From Pachyseris speciosa (Eukaryota; Cnidaria; Anthozoa; Scleractinia; Pachyseridae): a stretch of 64,000 nt of DNA. The translations under genes and the position numbers were made by a program. The notes beneath the pieces are model-generated. The model was not told the DNA's origin, did no database searches, and was given only the letters and a program-made list of their open reading frames with translations. Where the stretch lies: NCBI GenBank assembly GCA_016490735.1, contig JAEMWC010000197.1:875001-939000 (forward strand), in the 5' to 3' direction. Positions 10,701-21,148 of the stretch are shown here, piece after piece; position 1 is the stretch's first letter, and each line of letters begins with the position of its first letter.

Positions 10701-13700
10701 TGTTGCACAAAGTAGAAGACTGTTCTACTTTCTGTAACATGTTGCTGTAACATGAAATGACGAAAATTGTTGCACAACAAGTTGCTTGTGCGGGTGGTAA
10801 AACAGGCAACATCACTCTTCAACTCGTACCACAACAATGTTGCGCAGAAAGTTGCACAAATTTGTTGCCCATTTTACTTCACCTTAAGCGGCCTATGTAG
10901 TTTCACAGAGACATAGCATTTTATGATTTCCTGTAAGAGGCTATGCATTGAAAAATAATTTAAATGAACATCATAATCATGGTGTTTTTTGTACACATTG
11001 CCTCAATGACAAATTTAGGATTTTAAAACATAAAAAAATATATAAAATTTTCCTGTACTCAGAGCACAATTAAAAGACTTAAAAAAGTGGAATATTTCGT
11101 TCGGATCAACCGAACTTCGTCAGCCACAATGTAAATTTGAAAGTTAAGAAGGGTTATATAATGGACCCGAGGGAGCTAAGATAGTGTCATAGATTCTGGC
11201 TAATTCGAACCCATTGTCTCTGTTCAAGGAGGGCTACGTAATTTTATCTCAATTGCCTCCCTTATGCGGCGTTTGAAAGTGTTACTTTCCGTGGCAAGAA
11301 CTTTTGTTTTACTTGAATTCACCGAATGACCTGTGAGGTGGCAATGTTCACAAACAGCTGACGAGTTTGTAGAAAGATGTTCCTTTACTCGAGTTTCCAA
11401 TAAACGAGACGTTTCGCCCACATAGTCTTTGTCACATTGTTCGCAATGGATATGATAGACTGTTCCACACTTTCTAAGATTTTCCGTTTTGTCCTTAACC
11501 CGAACTAGTTGTGATCTTAAGGAATGGAGAGACAATGGGTTCAAATTAGCCAGAATCTATGACACTATCTTAGCTCCCTCGGGTCCATTATATAACCCTT
11601 CTTAACTTTCAAATTTACATTGTGGCTGACGAAGTTCGGTTGATCCGAACGAAATATTCCACTTTTTTAAGTCTTTTAATTGTGTTCTGAGTACAGGAAA
11701 ATTTTATATATTTTTTTTATGTTTTAAAATCATGATTCCAGAGCAAGAAAACAATATTTTTGATTCAAATTTAGGATTGTCTTAGAAAGAGATTCAATAT
11801 ACATGTTTTGACTACAATATACACAATGACTTTTCTTTCAACTGTTTCATTACCACCAACAGTTTCAAACAACACTAAATCCACATCAAAAGGTACAGTA
11901 GCTGATGAGAAAGAAAGTGCTAAATCAAAGCAGAACATTAAGGACTTTTCTGATGAGAGTCAAAACAAAAAGCCTGATGTGGATGAAGGGAAGATAGGCA
12001 GTGAGGAGAAAGGAGAGGAACAGGAGAAGAATGAGGGGAAAGAAGTTGTTGAGAAGACGTCCAAACCCAGTGTTGTGAAACCTGACTTAAAAGAAAAAAA
12101 GAACATTCCAACACCTACAGCAAACAGCAGCAAGGCAGGTGAAAACAGATCTAAAAGTGACGGTGTAAACAAAGTTAAACCCACGCTAGCACTCCAGACC
12201 ACAAGCATGAAATCAAAGGAAAGAGAGAAGAGAGATGAAAAAAATGATGAGCAAAAGATTTCTGAGGAGGAAAAGATTGCTGAGAACGAAGCTGTGGAAG
12301 ATGAGGATGCTGCTGGAAAAAAAACTGAATCTGAAGAAGCCGGCATTGACAAGGAAAGGGAATTAGAAGATGGTGAAAAAGAAGAAGATGATGAATCTGA
12401 CGATACTTTGGATGATAAGGAGAAGGGTCAAGAAAGTATGAATTCCCCTTTACATGACAGAATTGTCATGCGGCCACAATTCAAAGACCCTGCCAAGCAA
12501 GAGCATGAAGAAAGGCTACCAGGTCCTGACTACATTAAAAAGCTTCAAAAAGAGAAGGTGAGCATTTAATGCACCGGTATGTGGGATGGTACCCATGAGC
12601 ATATTGAAAATTACAGGTTACAGGGAAACCTTATCCTCAAAGGGTTTCAACAGGGCATGTGAACTTCCAGGGCTGTTTAACCCACAAACTGTGGTAGTTA
12701 TCTGTAGTTGGTAACCTATGCAGACTTTTAGGGGTCATGTGCTCACTATAGGGGACATACATGTAAGCTACAGTACTGGGCAGATGTAAGTTGACAGTCT
12801 AGACTCGATCCTTGTTAGAATCGAGGATCGAGTTGGTAATCAAGACTTGATTCACTTGAAACTTGACTTGATTCTCTATACTCTATTCTCGCAAAAATCA
12901 CCATAGTGAAACGTTCTCATTAGTCATACTTGATTCACGTTTCAAGAAAGCTATTTGCTCCTCAATGAAACAACAATAGGAACTGTTTAAACAGTCAGTA
13001 CAAGTGGCTATCGCACCATATCGAGCATTGCTCGAAGTAAAGTACTTTGAGAGCGCTGTTCACAGTTTTTCATTGCCTAGTCCAATGTGGCAGGGTAATT
13101 TCTGCATTTACTCCAAAATGAAAATTGTTCCTTCATGTCTTAATTTTAAAAGTACAAGGTAATGCTGGCATTACTTAACTGTAAAATATAAAAGTGAAAC
13201 AAGGAGCTTTAATGTGCAATTAAATTTCGTCTTGAATCAAATGTAAATTTCACTGATGTTAACAATGAAGAAAAAAAATTGCATAACAAGCACCCAAAAA
13301 AGTAACGCATTGCTTCTCCTATTTCTACAATTTCCTATTCGTAAAAGCAAACATGATTATTCTAACAGTTTGATCGAAAATAAAAATGAAATGAGATGAT
13401 GAACGAAGCCATCTTGTGAAGGTAAAAAGATGTTAGTAATGGTTGATTGGTTCTCATGTGTTCCCAGGAAGTTTGCAATTCATTCAAACTTTTGCGGGTC
13501 TATCTTTCATTCATATTCCCAGTTGAGTGTGTGTGAGAATCAAGCGTCAAGAATCGAGGTTCAATGATTGAGTCGAGAATCGAGACTCAAAAGAGACTGT
13601 CAACTTACTTGGAACAGAATGCAAAATATCACAATATGCAGACGATACAACAATGATTTTGAATGGCAGTGAAACATCCTTTTCTAGAACTCTGTATATG

Positions 13701-16700
13701 CTCGATACATTTGCACTCCCTTCTGCCCTAAAAGCCAACTATGAGAAGACCGAAGCCCTCTGGATCGGCTCATGTCGAAATTCGAACGTTAAGCTACCCG
13801 CAAATAAACCAATAACATGGGCTGAGGGAAAGGTCTACGGCTTAGGAGTATGGTTCTCGACAGCAGAAAAAAAATGCCGTCTTGGCTAATCTGTCTGACA
13901 AAATTGAAAAATTGAAGAAGATTCTAAACAGGTGGTCTATCAGGAGACTCACTCTTTTGGGTAAGATTGCAGTTATAAAAAAGTTTGGCGGTGTCTCAGG
14001 CTGTTTATGTCCTGTCTTCTCTCCCAACACCTCCAGGTGTCCTTAAAGAGATAAACTCTGCGCTGTATGAATTCCTCTGGGATGGCAAGGGCGACAAAAT
14101 AAAAAGGACTGAAATCATTAATGACTATGATAAGGGAGGTCTTAAAATGATTGACGTTCATAGCTTTAAAGAATCGTTAAAATTAAAATGGATTCAAGGT
14201 TATTTAGATGATAATAACCAAGGTAAATGGAAGCTCTTTTTTGATTACCACCTAGGAAAATATGGAGGGAAGCTATTGTTTGTTAGTAATTTAAAATGGC
14301 AGGACGCCTCAAGGCTTAATATAACTGATCCATTCCTAAAAGAGATTGTTCATTTCTGGTCCAATTTAAACTATAGAGATAAGAATCTGGAATTTGTCTC
14401 CTCCCGAATCTGGCATAACTCGATGATTAGAATCGGAAATCAACCCTTTTTTATAAATCGTGGTTAGATGCAGGTGTGGAAACAGTTGAAGATCTGTTGG
14501 ACAATGAGCAAAATTTTCTGAGCTATGCTGCTTTTGCAGCGAAATTTAAAATCAACATTAACTACCTCGAATACTACAAAGTTGTGTCTGCCTTGAAATA
14601 CTTCAAGATGCTTTGTACACCGGATATCAATAGGCCATGTCCAAAAGGTGTCATTGAGGTTGTCCAGTCTTCACGGAAGCTTGTTAAAGAGCTTTATCGG
14701 CTTCTCATTCAAAAGAGAGCTTCCAACCAACAAGAAGCGAGGAGAAATGGTTATCTAAAGGGGAAGTACTCGGAATATCCACTGTCAGTTGGAAAAATAC
14801 ATATCGGTTGCCCTTTTTATGTACGAGAGAATCAAAGCTTAGAGTCTTTCATTTCAAGCTCCTGCACAGAAGGATTGCTACTAACGATTTTCTCGTTAAA
14901 ATAGGATTATTAAAACAAATTGACAGTTGTTCCTTTTGTGAAGAAAGTACAGAAACCCTTATCCATCTCTTCTGGAATTGTAAATATACAATGGCCTTTT
15001 GGGAGGAAAATTTTCCAATGGATATCACAAAATTTTAGCGGATTAAAGGACTTTCAACTCTCCTCGCCTCTTTGTCTGGGCATTATTGATGAAATATCTG
15101 ATCTGCTAGTTCATCACATACTCCTTATTGCGAGATATTATATTTACTCCTGCAAGTTAGCAAATGCCCTTCCTAGGCTGGAGGTTTTCATACAGCAAGT
15201 TATAAATTCTATGAATGTTGAAAGACAAATATAGCTTCTGGGAACAACACTAGGAAAGCATTTCAACAAAAGTGGTCTCGTTTTAATAGAAGGGCCCCTC
15301 TACCTTAAGTCTTCAGGTAAGAGTTTATAATTGCAGCAGTTGCAACATAAGTCGATAGTTTGTAAGGTGTATCCAAGTTATATTTACATCAATATCCATC
15401 CTCGGTGAGCGCGTGCGTGGGTGATTATTGTTTGAAGAGTAGTGGTTAATTTTCGTTTCTTTTTTTTTAAAGTGACTTTGTCCCTTATTATTTTCTTGTA
15501 GTGTAGTAATATGTTATTGTTGTAAATCTATGTTCTATGTTTCCAATAAAATGTGGAAAAAAAAAAACTTACTTTTGCCTGGCACTTTATGTGATTTTCT
15601 TACACAAAACTCTAGTTAGTTAGTTGTTGCCATGTTTCCCGAGTTACTTCAGGGCTGCAGTGAAACAACTTTATGACAGTCAATTACTAGTGATCATTCT
15701 CAATGTTGAGAGTGCCATATGGCACAACATTGCATTTACATGCTCAATATGTAAGGCATTAAATCATTTCCCCTTCCAGTATAACACTTGATTTACTACC
15801 CCAGCAATATTTGGAACTTTTTGTCTTAGTTTGTACATTTTTTGTCAAGGTAATATCTCACAGCAATAATAATAATGATAATAATAATCACTTATTTAAG
15901 TCTCAAATCTATGTAGCCAAGCACAGATGCTCTACTAATTGGGGAGACTGAATCAAATCAACTCTAAATAAATCAAATCAAATGTTGGCTTTTGGGGAGA
16001 GGGGAAAACCAGAGTACCAGGAGAAAAACCTCTCGGAGCAGAGTAGAGAACCAACAAACTCAACCCACATATGACACTGAGTCCGAGAATCGAACCTGGG
16101 CGCTCTCACCACTGCGCCAACCCTGCTCCCCAATCAATGCTCTGAGAGCTGCAATTTAAGCTATAGTTTAGTGCTATACCCTATATGCACGAGGCAAACG
16201 GAACCTTTTGACTTTTTTCACTTTGGACACTTCTCAGTCTATTCTGTGACCTCCTCCACACCTGTTGGTGTCATTAATTTTATAGTGTTGAAAGATATGT
16301 TATATGCAGTCTAATGCTTCATTGTTCTCATTAATTTTAGAAAAAATTGGCATTTCCTTTGGGCCATTCAGGGTTAAAATAATTCAAATTCTCTGCAGTG
16401 AGAACTTATTTAACCTGGCATAATTTTGTGTGCTCTGTTTGACATGTCTGTGCAATTGTTGCACACCAACACTTATTTGTGGTTAACCTCTATGCCAACG
16501 ACTGTGTCTGATAGTCTGTAACTTTTCGGAGGGATCTTCTGGATTGAGAGCAAAAATGTTTGGAATTACCTCAACATTTAGCCAACTTGTTTTATTCAAT
16601 TATCTCCACTGAAATGTGACTGCAAAACTAAATATCTATCTATCTATCTGCATTTAAAGCTTACTTTTGTTCAGCATTAAGTTATATGTGTTTCATTGGG

Positions 16701-16804
16701 GCTAATCTCCATTCTCTGGGCCCTTGTTTCTTTAGATGTTACGCAAACACCTAGCAGAGAATCCTGGTGACTATGATGGAAATGAAAATGGAAATGATTT
16801 CTAA
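1791..16804 (+). CDS. GOLM1/GOLM2: GOLM1/GOLM2-like Golgi type II membrane protein, six coding exons, 447 aa
   Basis: Exons that I joined by reading frame and GT-AG sites: 1791-2138, 5284-5359, 7819-7909, 9805-9869, 11863-12557, 16736-16804; the lengths (348, 76, 91, 65, 695, 69) keep one open frame of 447 codons plus TAA. The first exon gives a short cytosolic tail with RAGRGPSF, one membrane segment at about residues 15-34 ending FYSYWGVSS, then a coiled coil to about residue 194. The RAGR-x-P, hydrophobic, YW-x-x-SS pattern is the signature of vertebrate GOLM1 (GP73) and GOLM2 (CASC4). Exon 5 encodes a low-complexity Lys/Glu/Asp-rich lumenal region, and exon 6 ends LAENPGDYDGNENGNDF, like the acidic DPADYG tail of CASC4. 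The family resides in the cis-Golgi; its biochemical role is poorly known. All introns carry transposons. I found no upstream ATG in frame, so 1791 is taken as start. Confidence 0.9.
3478..3665. repeat. SINE body fragment with poly-C tract
   Basis: The stretch CCTGGCAGGGACACTAC through ACCACTCCGGGGACTA is a close copy of the body of the SINE at 108-474, but the tRNA-like head is absent. A run of 18 C, at about 3549-3566, replaces the shorter C tract of the other copy. Confidence 0.75.
4808..5030. repeat. Two SINE tails in head-to-head inverted orientation
   Basis: GTGATCATCGCAGTTATGAACAC-type sequence occurs at about 4955 inverted relative to 4825, each arm carrying the stem CCTGAA-T-run-TTCAGG that marks the SINE family seen complete at 40222-40372. 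The arms are about 65 bp and separated by about 20 bp, so the transcript could form a long hairpin. Confidence 0.65.
5818..6139 (+). mobile_element. Retrozyme-like insertion (1.3 monomers of 250 nt) with 14 bp target duplication
   Basis: The 74 bp at 5816-5889 is repeated without a difference at 6066-6139, so the insertion is one 250 nt monomer plus 72 nt of a second. It is flanked by the exact 14 bp duplication CACTCCCATGGAAG (5804-5817 and 6140-6153). The monomer contains a complete hammerhead ribozyme (separate entry). A partial tandem repeat with one hammerhead per unit and a target duplication is what is known for small metazoan retrozymes, which spread through circular RNA copied by reverse transcriptase of other elements. 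It has no ORF. Assignment to that class is by structure, not by sequence search. Confidence 0.8.
5912..5996 (+). ncRNA. Type I hammerhead ribozyme
   Basis: Core CTGATGA at 5939-5945; helix II GGCC (5946-5949) / GGCC (5956-5959) with loop TAACAA; second core GAAAC at 5960-5964; helix III is the short palindrome ACAGCTGT (5963-5970); cleavage triplet GTC at 5969-5971. Helix I pairs 5935-5938 with 5972-5975 and 5933-5934 with 5976-5977, then after a TAT/T internal loop GCATTAGC (5922-5929) with GCTAATGC (5979-5986), then TTGAGCC (5912-5918) with GGCTCAA (5990-5996). All core bases match the consensus. The very short palindromic helix III suggests dimer-assisted cleavage, as known for hammerheads of Penelope-like elements and retrozymes. 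Confidence 0.88.
8091..8329. mobile_element. MITE, GGGCCCGGTTGTTC ends
   Basis: Terminal inverted repeats GGGCCCGGTTGTTCAAAAGC at 8091 and GCTTTCGAACAACCGGGCCC ending 8329, extending inward through TGATTAA/TTAATCGG. The 240 bp element is non-coding and lies in intron 3 of the GOLM-like gene. Confidence 0.85.
9389..9783. mobile_element. Foldback element, near-perfect palindrome of about 395 bp
   Basis: GAGTACTAAAGTGGTGACAT at the left end is complemented by a segment ending CACTTTAGCACTC at 9783, and the two arms pair through the centre at GTTCATAACATTATGAAC near 9587. Inner arms, such as ATGGAGTCAGC, match closely. There is no ORF. It sits in intron 3, 22 bp before exon 4. Confidence 0.85.
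10598..10877. mobile_element. MITE with GCAACAAATTTGTGCAAC ends
   Basis: Inverted termini GTAATACGGGCAACAAATTT and its counterpart ending ATTTGTTGCCCATTTTAC at 10877; the interior is rich in TTGTTGCAC words in both orientations. Non-coding, in intron 4. Confidence 0.75.
11224..11544 (-). pseudogene. GIY-YIG endonuclease fragment of a Penelope-like element, 106 aa
   Basis: The protein shows KCGTVYHIHCEQC, then DYVGETSRLLETRVKEHL: the TVYHI and YVGET strands match the GIY and YIG motifs, with the Arg of the following helix and the Cys-x-x-Cys pair between the motifs that is common in Penelope-like endonucleases. The domain fills about residues 25-60, followed by a Cys/His-containing tail (CEHCHLTGH). 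No reverse transcriptase precedes it; the N-terminal 18 codons run into the inverted arm. The intact ORF is therefore a fragment of a larger polyprotein. It is antisense to the GOLM-like host gene. Confidence 0.75.
11622..11662 (+). ncRNA. Hammerhead-like motif in the Penelope arm
   Basis: Order read: GTGG (11622-11625), CTGACGA (11626-11632), an extra A, helix GTTCGG/CCGAAC around TTGAT (11634-11650), GAAA (11651-11654), AUAU-like palindrome, then CCAC (11659-11662) pairing with GTGG. This follows the Penelope-type hammerhead layout with a minimal palindromic helix III, but the extra A after CTGACGA departs from the canonical core. The inverted copy lies in the left arm near 11088-11128 on the minus strand. 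Confidence 0.5.
12786..13608. mobile_element. Non-autonomous DNA element, GTAAGTTGACAGTCT ends
   Basis: The 15 bp terminus GTAAGTTGACAGTCT at 12786-12800 is exactly complemented at 13594-13608. Next to the ends are AGACTCGAT / ATCGAGACTC repeats in loose inverted order. The 820 bp carries no transposase. Its right terminus was later the insertion site of the adjacent LINE. Confidence 0.7.
13603..15574 (+). mobile_element. 5'-truncated LINE with 8 bp target duplication and poly-A tail
   Basis: The body runs from about 13611 to the A tail at 15556-15566, and the octamer ACTTACTT stands on both sides (13603-13610 and 15567-15574). AATAAA occurs just before the tail. The left duplication overlaps the end of the DNA element at 12786-13608, so the LINE landed on that terminus. 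It lies in the sense direction in intron 5 of the GOLM-like gene. Confidence 0.8.
13612..15234 (+). pseudogene. LINE reverse transcriptase C-terminal half, broken by frameshifts and stops
   Basis: The first frame reads LGTECKISQYADDTTMIL with the catalytic YADD at 13635-13646, then about 80 aa of RT thumb. After a frame change near 13860-13990 the reading continues as ALYEFLWDGKGDKIKRTEI and GGLKMIDVHSF, the connection region typical of L1/Tx1-like LINEs. A stop near 14465 and another frame change near 14870 precede the Cys-containing tail with FHFKLLHRRIATNDFL and CSFCEESTETLIHLFWNC, matching the zf-RVT region. The N-terminal half and ORF1 are missing. It is inactive; insertion was through 5' truncation just upstream of YADD. 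Confidence 0.85.
15863..16134 (-). repeat. tRNA-derived SINE with ATT-rich tail
   Basis: On the minus strand from 16134 the sequence reads GGTTGGCGCAGTGGTGAGAG, then CCCAGGTTCGATTCTCGG: A and B boxes of a tRNA-like promoter. The body follows to 15863, ending in a TTATTATTATT-type microsatellite tail. Located in intron 5. Confidence 0.8.
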
Positions 16805-17129
16805 TTTGAAAGGACATGCTAAGGTGAGTAACTTATCACATGGCTTGTTCTGAATTGTGGCCAATTTAGTTTGTTAAAACCTTCCATTCCTATTCACAAA
16901 CTTGTTTGGACTGGCATGTTTTTTGATTTGGCTGGATTTGAGCTGTGATAATGTACTTGGATGTGGAAAAAAGTGACGGTAAAATAATGCTGCATTTTAT
17001 TCATTCTGGATCTCACATTTTAATCCGGAGGACATCAGAGAACTTTTTCATATCCTGATAAGTGATAACTCTAACAGTGTATTCAAAGTCATGTATTATG
17101 CTGGTTAATTGCTTCTTTTTTGTTACAGG
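16805..17129 (+). other. 3' UTR of the GOLM-like gene with a probable UTR intron
   Basis: Nineteen bases after the stop codon stands AAG|GTGAGTAAC (donor at 16824), and TTCTTTTTTGTTACAG ends at 17128, so a 305 bp intron in the 3' UTR is likely. The final exon starts at 17129; I see no clear AATAAA until 18213, so its end is undecided. Confidence 0.55.
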
Positions 17130-17485
17130 AATGGGGCTGAGAAGTGGTAGTGGTTAAATTAGGTCTTCGCACACAAGGTTTTGTAGATTGTCCTCTGCAA
17201 TGTCATTTAAGCATTTTAATGTAATTTTCTTACAAAGTTGTACAGTATCTTGGTTTTGCCTTTTCCATATTTAGGCTTTGTGCAGTCCATTGTTATTATG
17301 GTCACCTCCAGGATAATGATTTTGGTGGTGTCTGTGGAATGTTTGTGATGACATGTCAGAGAGTATAACTTGTACAATTAGTTCAATAGAATATTAGTGT
17401 AAAAGGTCTGAATTGGAAGTTCTGAGGTTGTGTGTACACTGTAGTTGCATGGAAGTTATACAATAGTGTTAAATGCAAGGGTTGC

Positions 17486-17591
17486 CCCCCCCCCCCCTAT
17501 TATTTATGGGGTATTAAGGTATTTGACTATTTTTGAATATTGTTTTAAAAGTCACAACCCCCCTCCCCCCCCCTCCCCCCCCCCCCCCCCT
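17486..17591. repeat. Poly-C tracts
   Basis: Two C runs (about 17486-17500 and 17560-17590) separated by AT-rich sequence. On the minus strand these are G runs able to form quadruplexes; they are also places where assembly length is unreliable. Confidence 0.8.
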
Positions 17592-17790
17592 CACTTCAAA
17601 TCCCCAAACCCCAAATCTTGATGAAATTACATAACTTCCTTGGTTTGTGGCGGTTTGCTTGATTCCCTTTCAAGTAATTTAACCCAGGGCATGTAGTTGA
17701 TTTAGGAAACTTGTTTGATGAACTATTGCACTTAGAAAGGATGTATCATACCAGCACATTTAGCTCGTTGCAGGCTTATTTCTTGCTATT

Positions 17791-17791
17791 G

Positions 17792-17829
<38 letters not shown>

Positions 17830-17830
17830 T
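17791..17830. repeat. (TTA)n microsatellite
   Basis: About twelve TTA units. Confidence 0.9.
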
Positions 17831-18038
17831 ATTGTTATTGTCTCTTTTATCACAGTCTTTGCTGGTGTTCTTTTTGTGCATCAGCCGGGCGCAAACCATG
17901 CACCTAGAGCGTCAGTCACTCAAGTCAATCATTCTGTCATACACTGAGCACCTTTCTGAGGATTCGCACAGACCCCAGCATGCAGATCTTTTGAATCTCT
18001 GTCATAGTAGCTCTCTCTGATACTTTCTTGATGTTTTT

Positions 18039-18070
18039 ATTATTATACTTTCTTGATGTTTTTATTATTA

Positions 18071-18134
<64 letters not shown>
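18039..18134. repeat. (TTA)n microsatellite with duplicated flank
   Basis: About 25 TTA units, preceded by two copies of TACTTTCTTGATGTTTTTAT in direct order at 18019-18065. Confidence 0.9.
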
Positions 18135-18726
18135 GTCTTGAAAGGATGGTTCTTCTTTAGTCCATTTGTTTAGGCATCAAACACTCAGTCTGTCACTCAT
18201 ACTCATATGGACTTACAATAAAAAAGCCTAGAGGGGGCTCAAATGGATACACAGCAAACTTCCAAATTAAAATTTGATGCATATTTGCAATTATGTGGAA
18301 TAGAGGGTAAGAATCTTCGATCAAATTGTATCACCCGATATCAACTGTGTTCATACTTGTAATGCTGGGAGTAGTGGTTAGATCATGGTTATTTTGGTGA
18401 TTTCTTTTAAATGCTCTTGTGACCAATTCCTTTTAAACTTACACCCCACTTACACCCGAGCTTAAACATGTCACAAAGTTGACTGAGTATAAAATTAATG
18501 ATATAGCATTTTTCCAAGGGTTAAATTCTCTTGTTGGTCTTAATGACTTGAAAGTTCATTTTTTCTGTTACTGAATATGTTACTGTTCTCGGTGTAGGAA
18601 CGTAGGCAAAGAGTATTGTAACCATAGTTGTAAATCAATGTCTCGAGGCAACTCCAATCAAATAGCAAGAAAAGATAAAATGAAATCACAAGTTGTAGAA
18701 ATTTTGTCCAAGCATCTCTTGTAGTA

Positions 18727-20105
18727 TTTTTACAGCGGTGATTGTATTGCCGTGAACACCTAAAATATGTCTGGAATGTTAATTGTGTTGTAACCAATCA
18801 CAGGCGAGATCTTCAAACCACAGAAACCACAGGCAACGGTTTCCTATCTGTCACGGAAAAAATTATTTTCGTTTTGTTTTAACATTCAGTCTCTTTACAA
18901 GCAAACAATTGCTTTTCCTTCCTATTTGTTTACAGTGTGTGCTATAATAGCGAAGAATACAGGTTTGAAGGATTTTGAAATAACTTACAAAGCCGAAGTG
19001 CCGGGCCGACGCAGGCGACGGTTTGGCGTGGGAATTTTCAAACTTTTTGTAACGATCGAAATCGGTTGTTACGCCTGATCGCAAGTTACAATGTTGCAAG
19101 GTAAGCCGCTAGAATTTTCTGATTCCCATCGCTTCGCGGCTATTGCAGCACGCTTTAACCCTTTTTTGTTAGGTCAGGTAGATTTACTATTTTGGTAATT
19201 TATTCTTTTTTTTTGGTAGCAAATAATAAAGTTGAAATTCGAGAGTTGTTCTTGTCGATGTTTTCGTTTCTGATAACATAATCCTCGCTAATATTTTTTT
19301 GTAGAACAAGGAGATTGGATTTACGTGCGCTAACGATTAAACCTTCGAACTACTGTGCCGGCAGAAGTTCCTTGATCGCAAGATCGCAAACTGGAAAAAC
19401 CACCGACCAAATTCAACATCTATGGAATGTTTAACACATCGCGCAAAGTAAACAGCCCAATTTTCGGTATTCCTTCCAAAATATAATTTTGCTTTTTCTC
19501 TGAAGGCATTTATGCATTTGATATCAGGGGGATTACATGCTGTAGGAAACTAGTTATGAGGGGATTCAGCCAAGAAGATTTGAAGTCCCCTTTGGATGCG
19601 ATTATTAGCACATTTTGCGCGCAAAAGAAAAAAAACATAATTATCTCCGATCGCAGTTCTTCTTACCAAAAGAATCTCCGTAAATGTCCGTAAACTCGCA
19701 TGTTACAACCCAACGGCTTTATATTGTTGAATGCATATCTGAAAATTTATTTTTCTAAGAAGAATACACGATTGTTCATTTTTTATTGTCTCCATGTAAT
19801 ATGTCGTTACATGGAAAGCCGGTCGTCGTCGCGTCGCGTTGGCTTCTAAATTTTCCTTTCTAAAATCGAACGATGTGCTGAATGCGGTCCTCAGCACTGA
19901 TCTTGGGGAGCAGTGGTGTTTTAAATTCCTAATAAGACAGCTTGTATCCTTAAACATGTTAAACAAAACGAAAATAATTTGTTCCGTGACCGTTCGTTGC
20001 CTGTGGTTTCTGTGGTTTGAAGATCTCGCCTGTGATTGGTTACAACACAATTAACATTCCAGACATATTTTAGGTGTTCACGGCAATATAATCACCGCTG
20101 TAAAA
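18727..20105. mobile_element. 1.4 kb element with 113 bp terminal inverted repeats
   Basis: Left arm 18727-18841 (TTTTACAGCGGTGATTGTAT inward to CCACAGGCAACGGT) is inverted at 19990-20105 with only a few differences. The 1.15 kb interior has no recognisable transposase; the ORFs across it are short and cross the repeat arms. Probably a non-autonomous DNA transposon. Confidence 0.8.
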
Positions 20106-20914
20106 CAATTGTCTATGACACATATAATGTGATGTATTTCCTTAAATAGCAGCTGCCTCTAAAATTACCCAAACCTTCTGTGGATTGTTTGAAATAATCG
20201 CACCTGCCTGCCTGAATTTGCCTTTAGATAATCTGTGAAATGTCTCTGTTCATATTATTTGCGATCAAGAGCGAACGATAAAAGAGAGAAAAATTTCACA
20301 GGACTGGCAGCTTGATTGCTCCATCCTATTTTGGACCATTAGAAAACCTAACCGGCAGGAGCGATTATTAAAAAAAAAATAGTATTAAGTTACAAGTAAG
20401 AAAAATGTAAGGAATTTTTGTAAGCATTCGTTGGATTCAGATGTAGAAGTCTTGGCAAATAAGTTAAGTAGTTCATTGTAAGTTAAGCGTGTTTGTAGCC
20501 AGCTATTTATTTTGTGGTTAATTTTTTAAGGGAAATACTCGAGAATAAAATGGTACCTTGTGATGTAGTTTGATTCTTCTCAGTTCTCACTAGAAATTCC
20601 CACTTTTGATAAATATGGTGCTGAAAATTTGTTTAGGAGATCGGACAACCTTGAGAACAAATTGTAATTATTAGTTACGAGTGGTTTTGAGAGTTTTCGA
20701 AATTGCACGAGCCCTGAGGTGAGCGCAATTTGGGAACTTCCAAAATCACGAGTACTTATTAATCAGGATATGTACTGCAAGGTCGTGCAAGTTTTTATTT
20801 ATAGGTTGCTCAACAAAACTACGAATTGTATGGGGTCGCGCATTTTATAATCTATCGTATATTCTAGTAAATTCTGGCCGTCAATCATTCGAGAGAATCG
20901 CAACTACAGATCAC

Positions 20915-21148
20915 GAGTGCTTACCATTTGAATGGAATTTTCGATGGATTTTTTTGAACAAAAAAAACAAGAGTTTCACCGTGAGGAGCCTGGCACTGGT
21001 AATTGTGGACAAATGGTATTTCCGGGAATTCCGGTAAAAGCGAGAAAAAGGTAATACCTCGAAAGATATAACCTTTTTTCCGAAAACATTCCACTGGGAT
21101 GAACCGTTCCATTTGAATTCTTCCCGGAAATCCAAATGGTAAGTGCTC
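20915..21148. mobile_element. MITE related to the one at 1388-1728
   Basis: Ends GAGTGCTTACCATTTG and CAAATGGTAAGTGCTC, with ACCATTT/CCGGAA words inside. Same family as 1388-1728 by terminus and interior style. Confidence 0.75.

Larger units (their letters stand above)
11020..11730 (-). mobile_element. Penelope-like element remnant with inverted 200 bp arms
   Basis: Arms 11020-11221 and 11529-11730 are inverted copies over about 200 bp with very few differences. They enclose only a GIY-YIG endonuclease ORF on the minus strand. Penelope-like retroelements end in a GIY-YIG domain and often carry their pseudo-LTRs in inverted arrangement, so this is read as a 5'-truncated copy that lost its reverse transcriptase. 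Each arm holds a hammerhead-like core in opposite orientation. Confidence 0.7.

Noticed and set aside
11960..12352. 130 aa minus-strand ORF, Ser/Phe-rich
   Set aside because: Antisense shadow of the acidic Lys/Glu-rich exon 5 of the GOLM-like gene.
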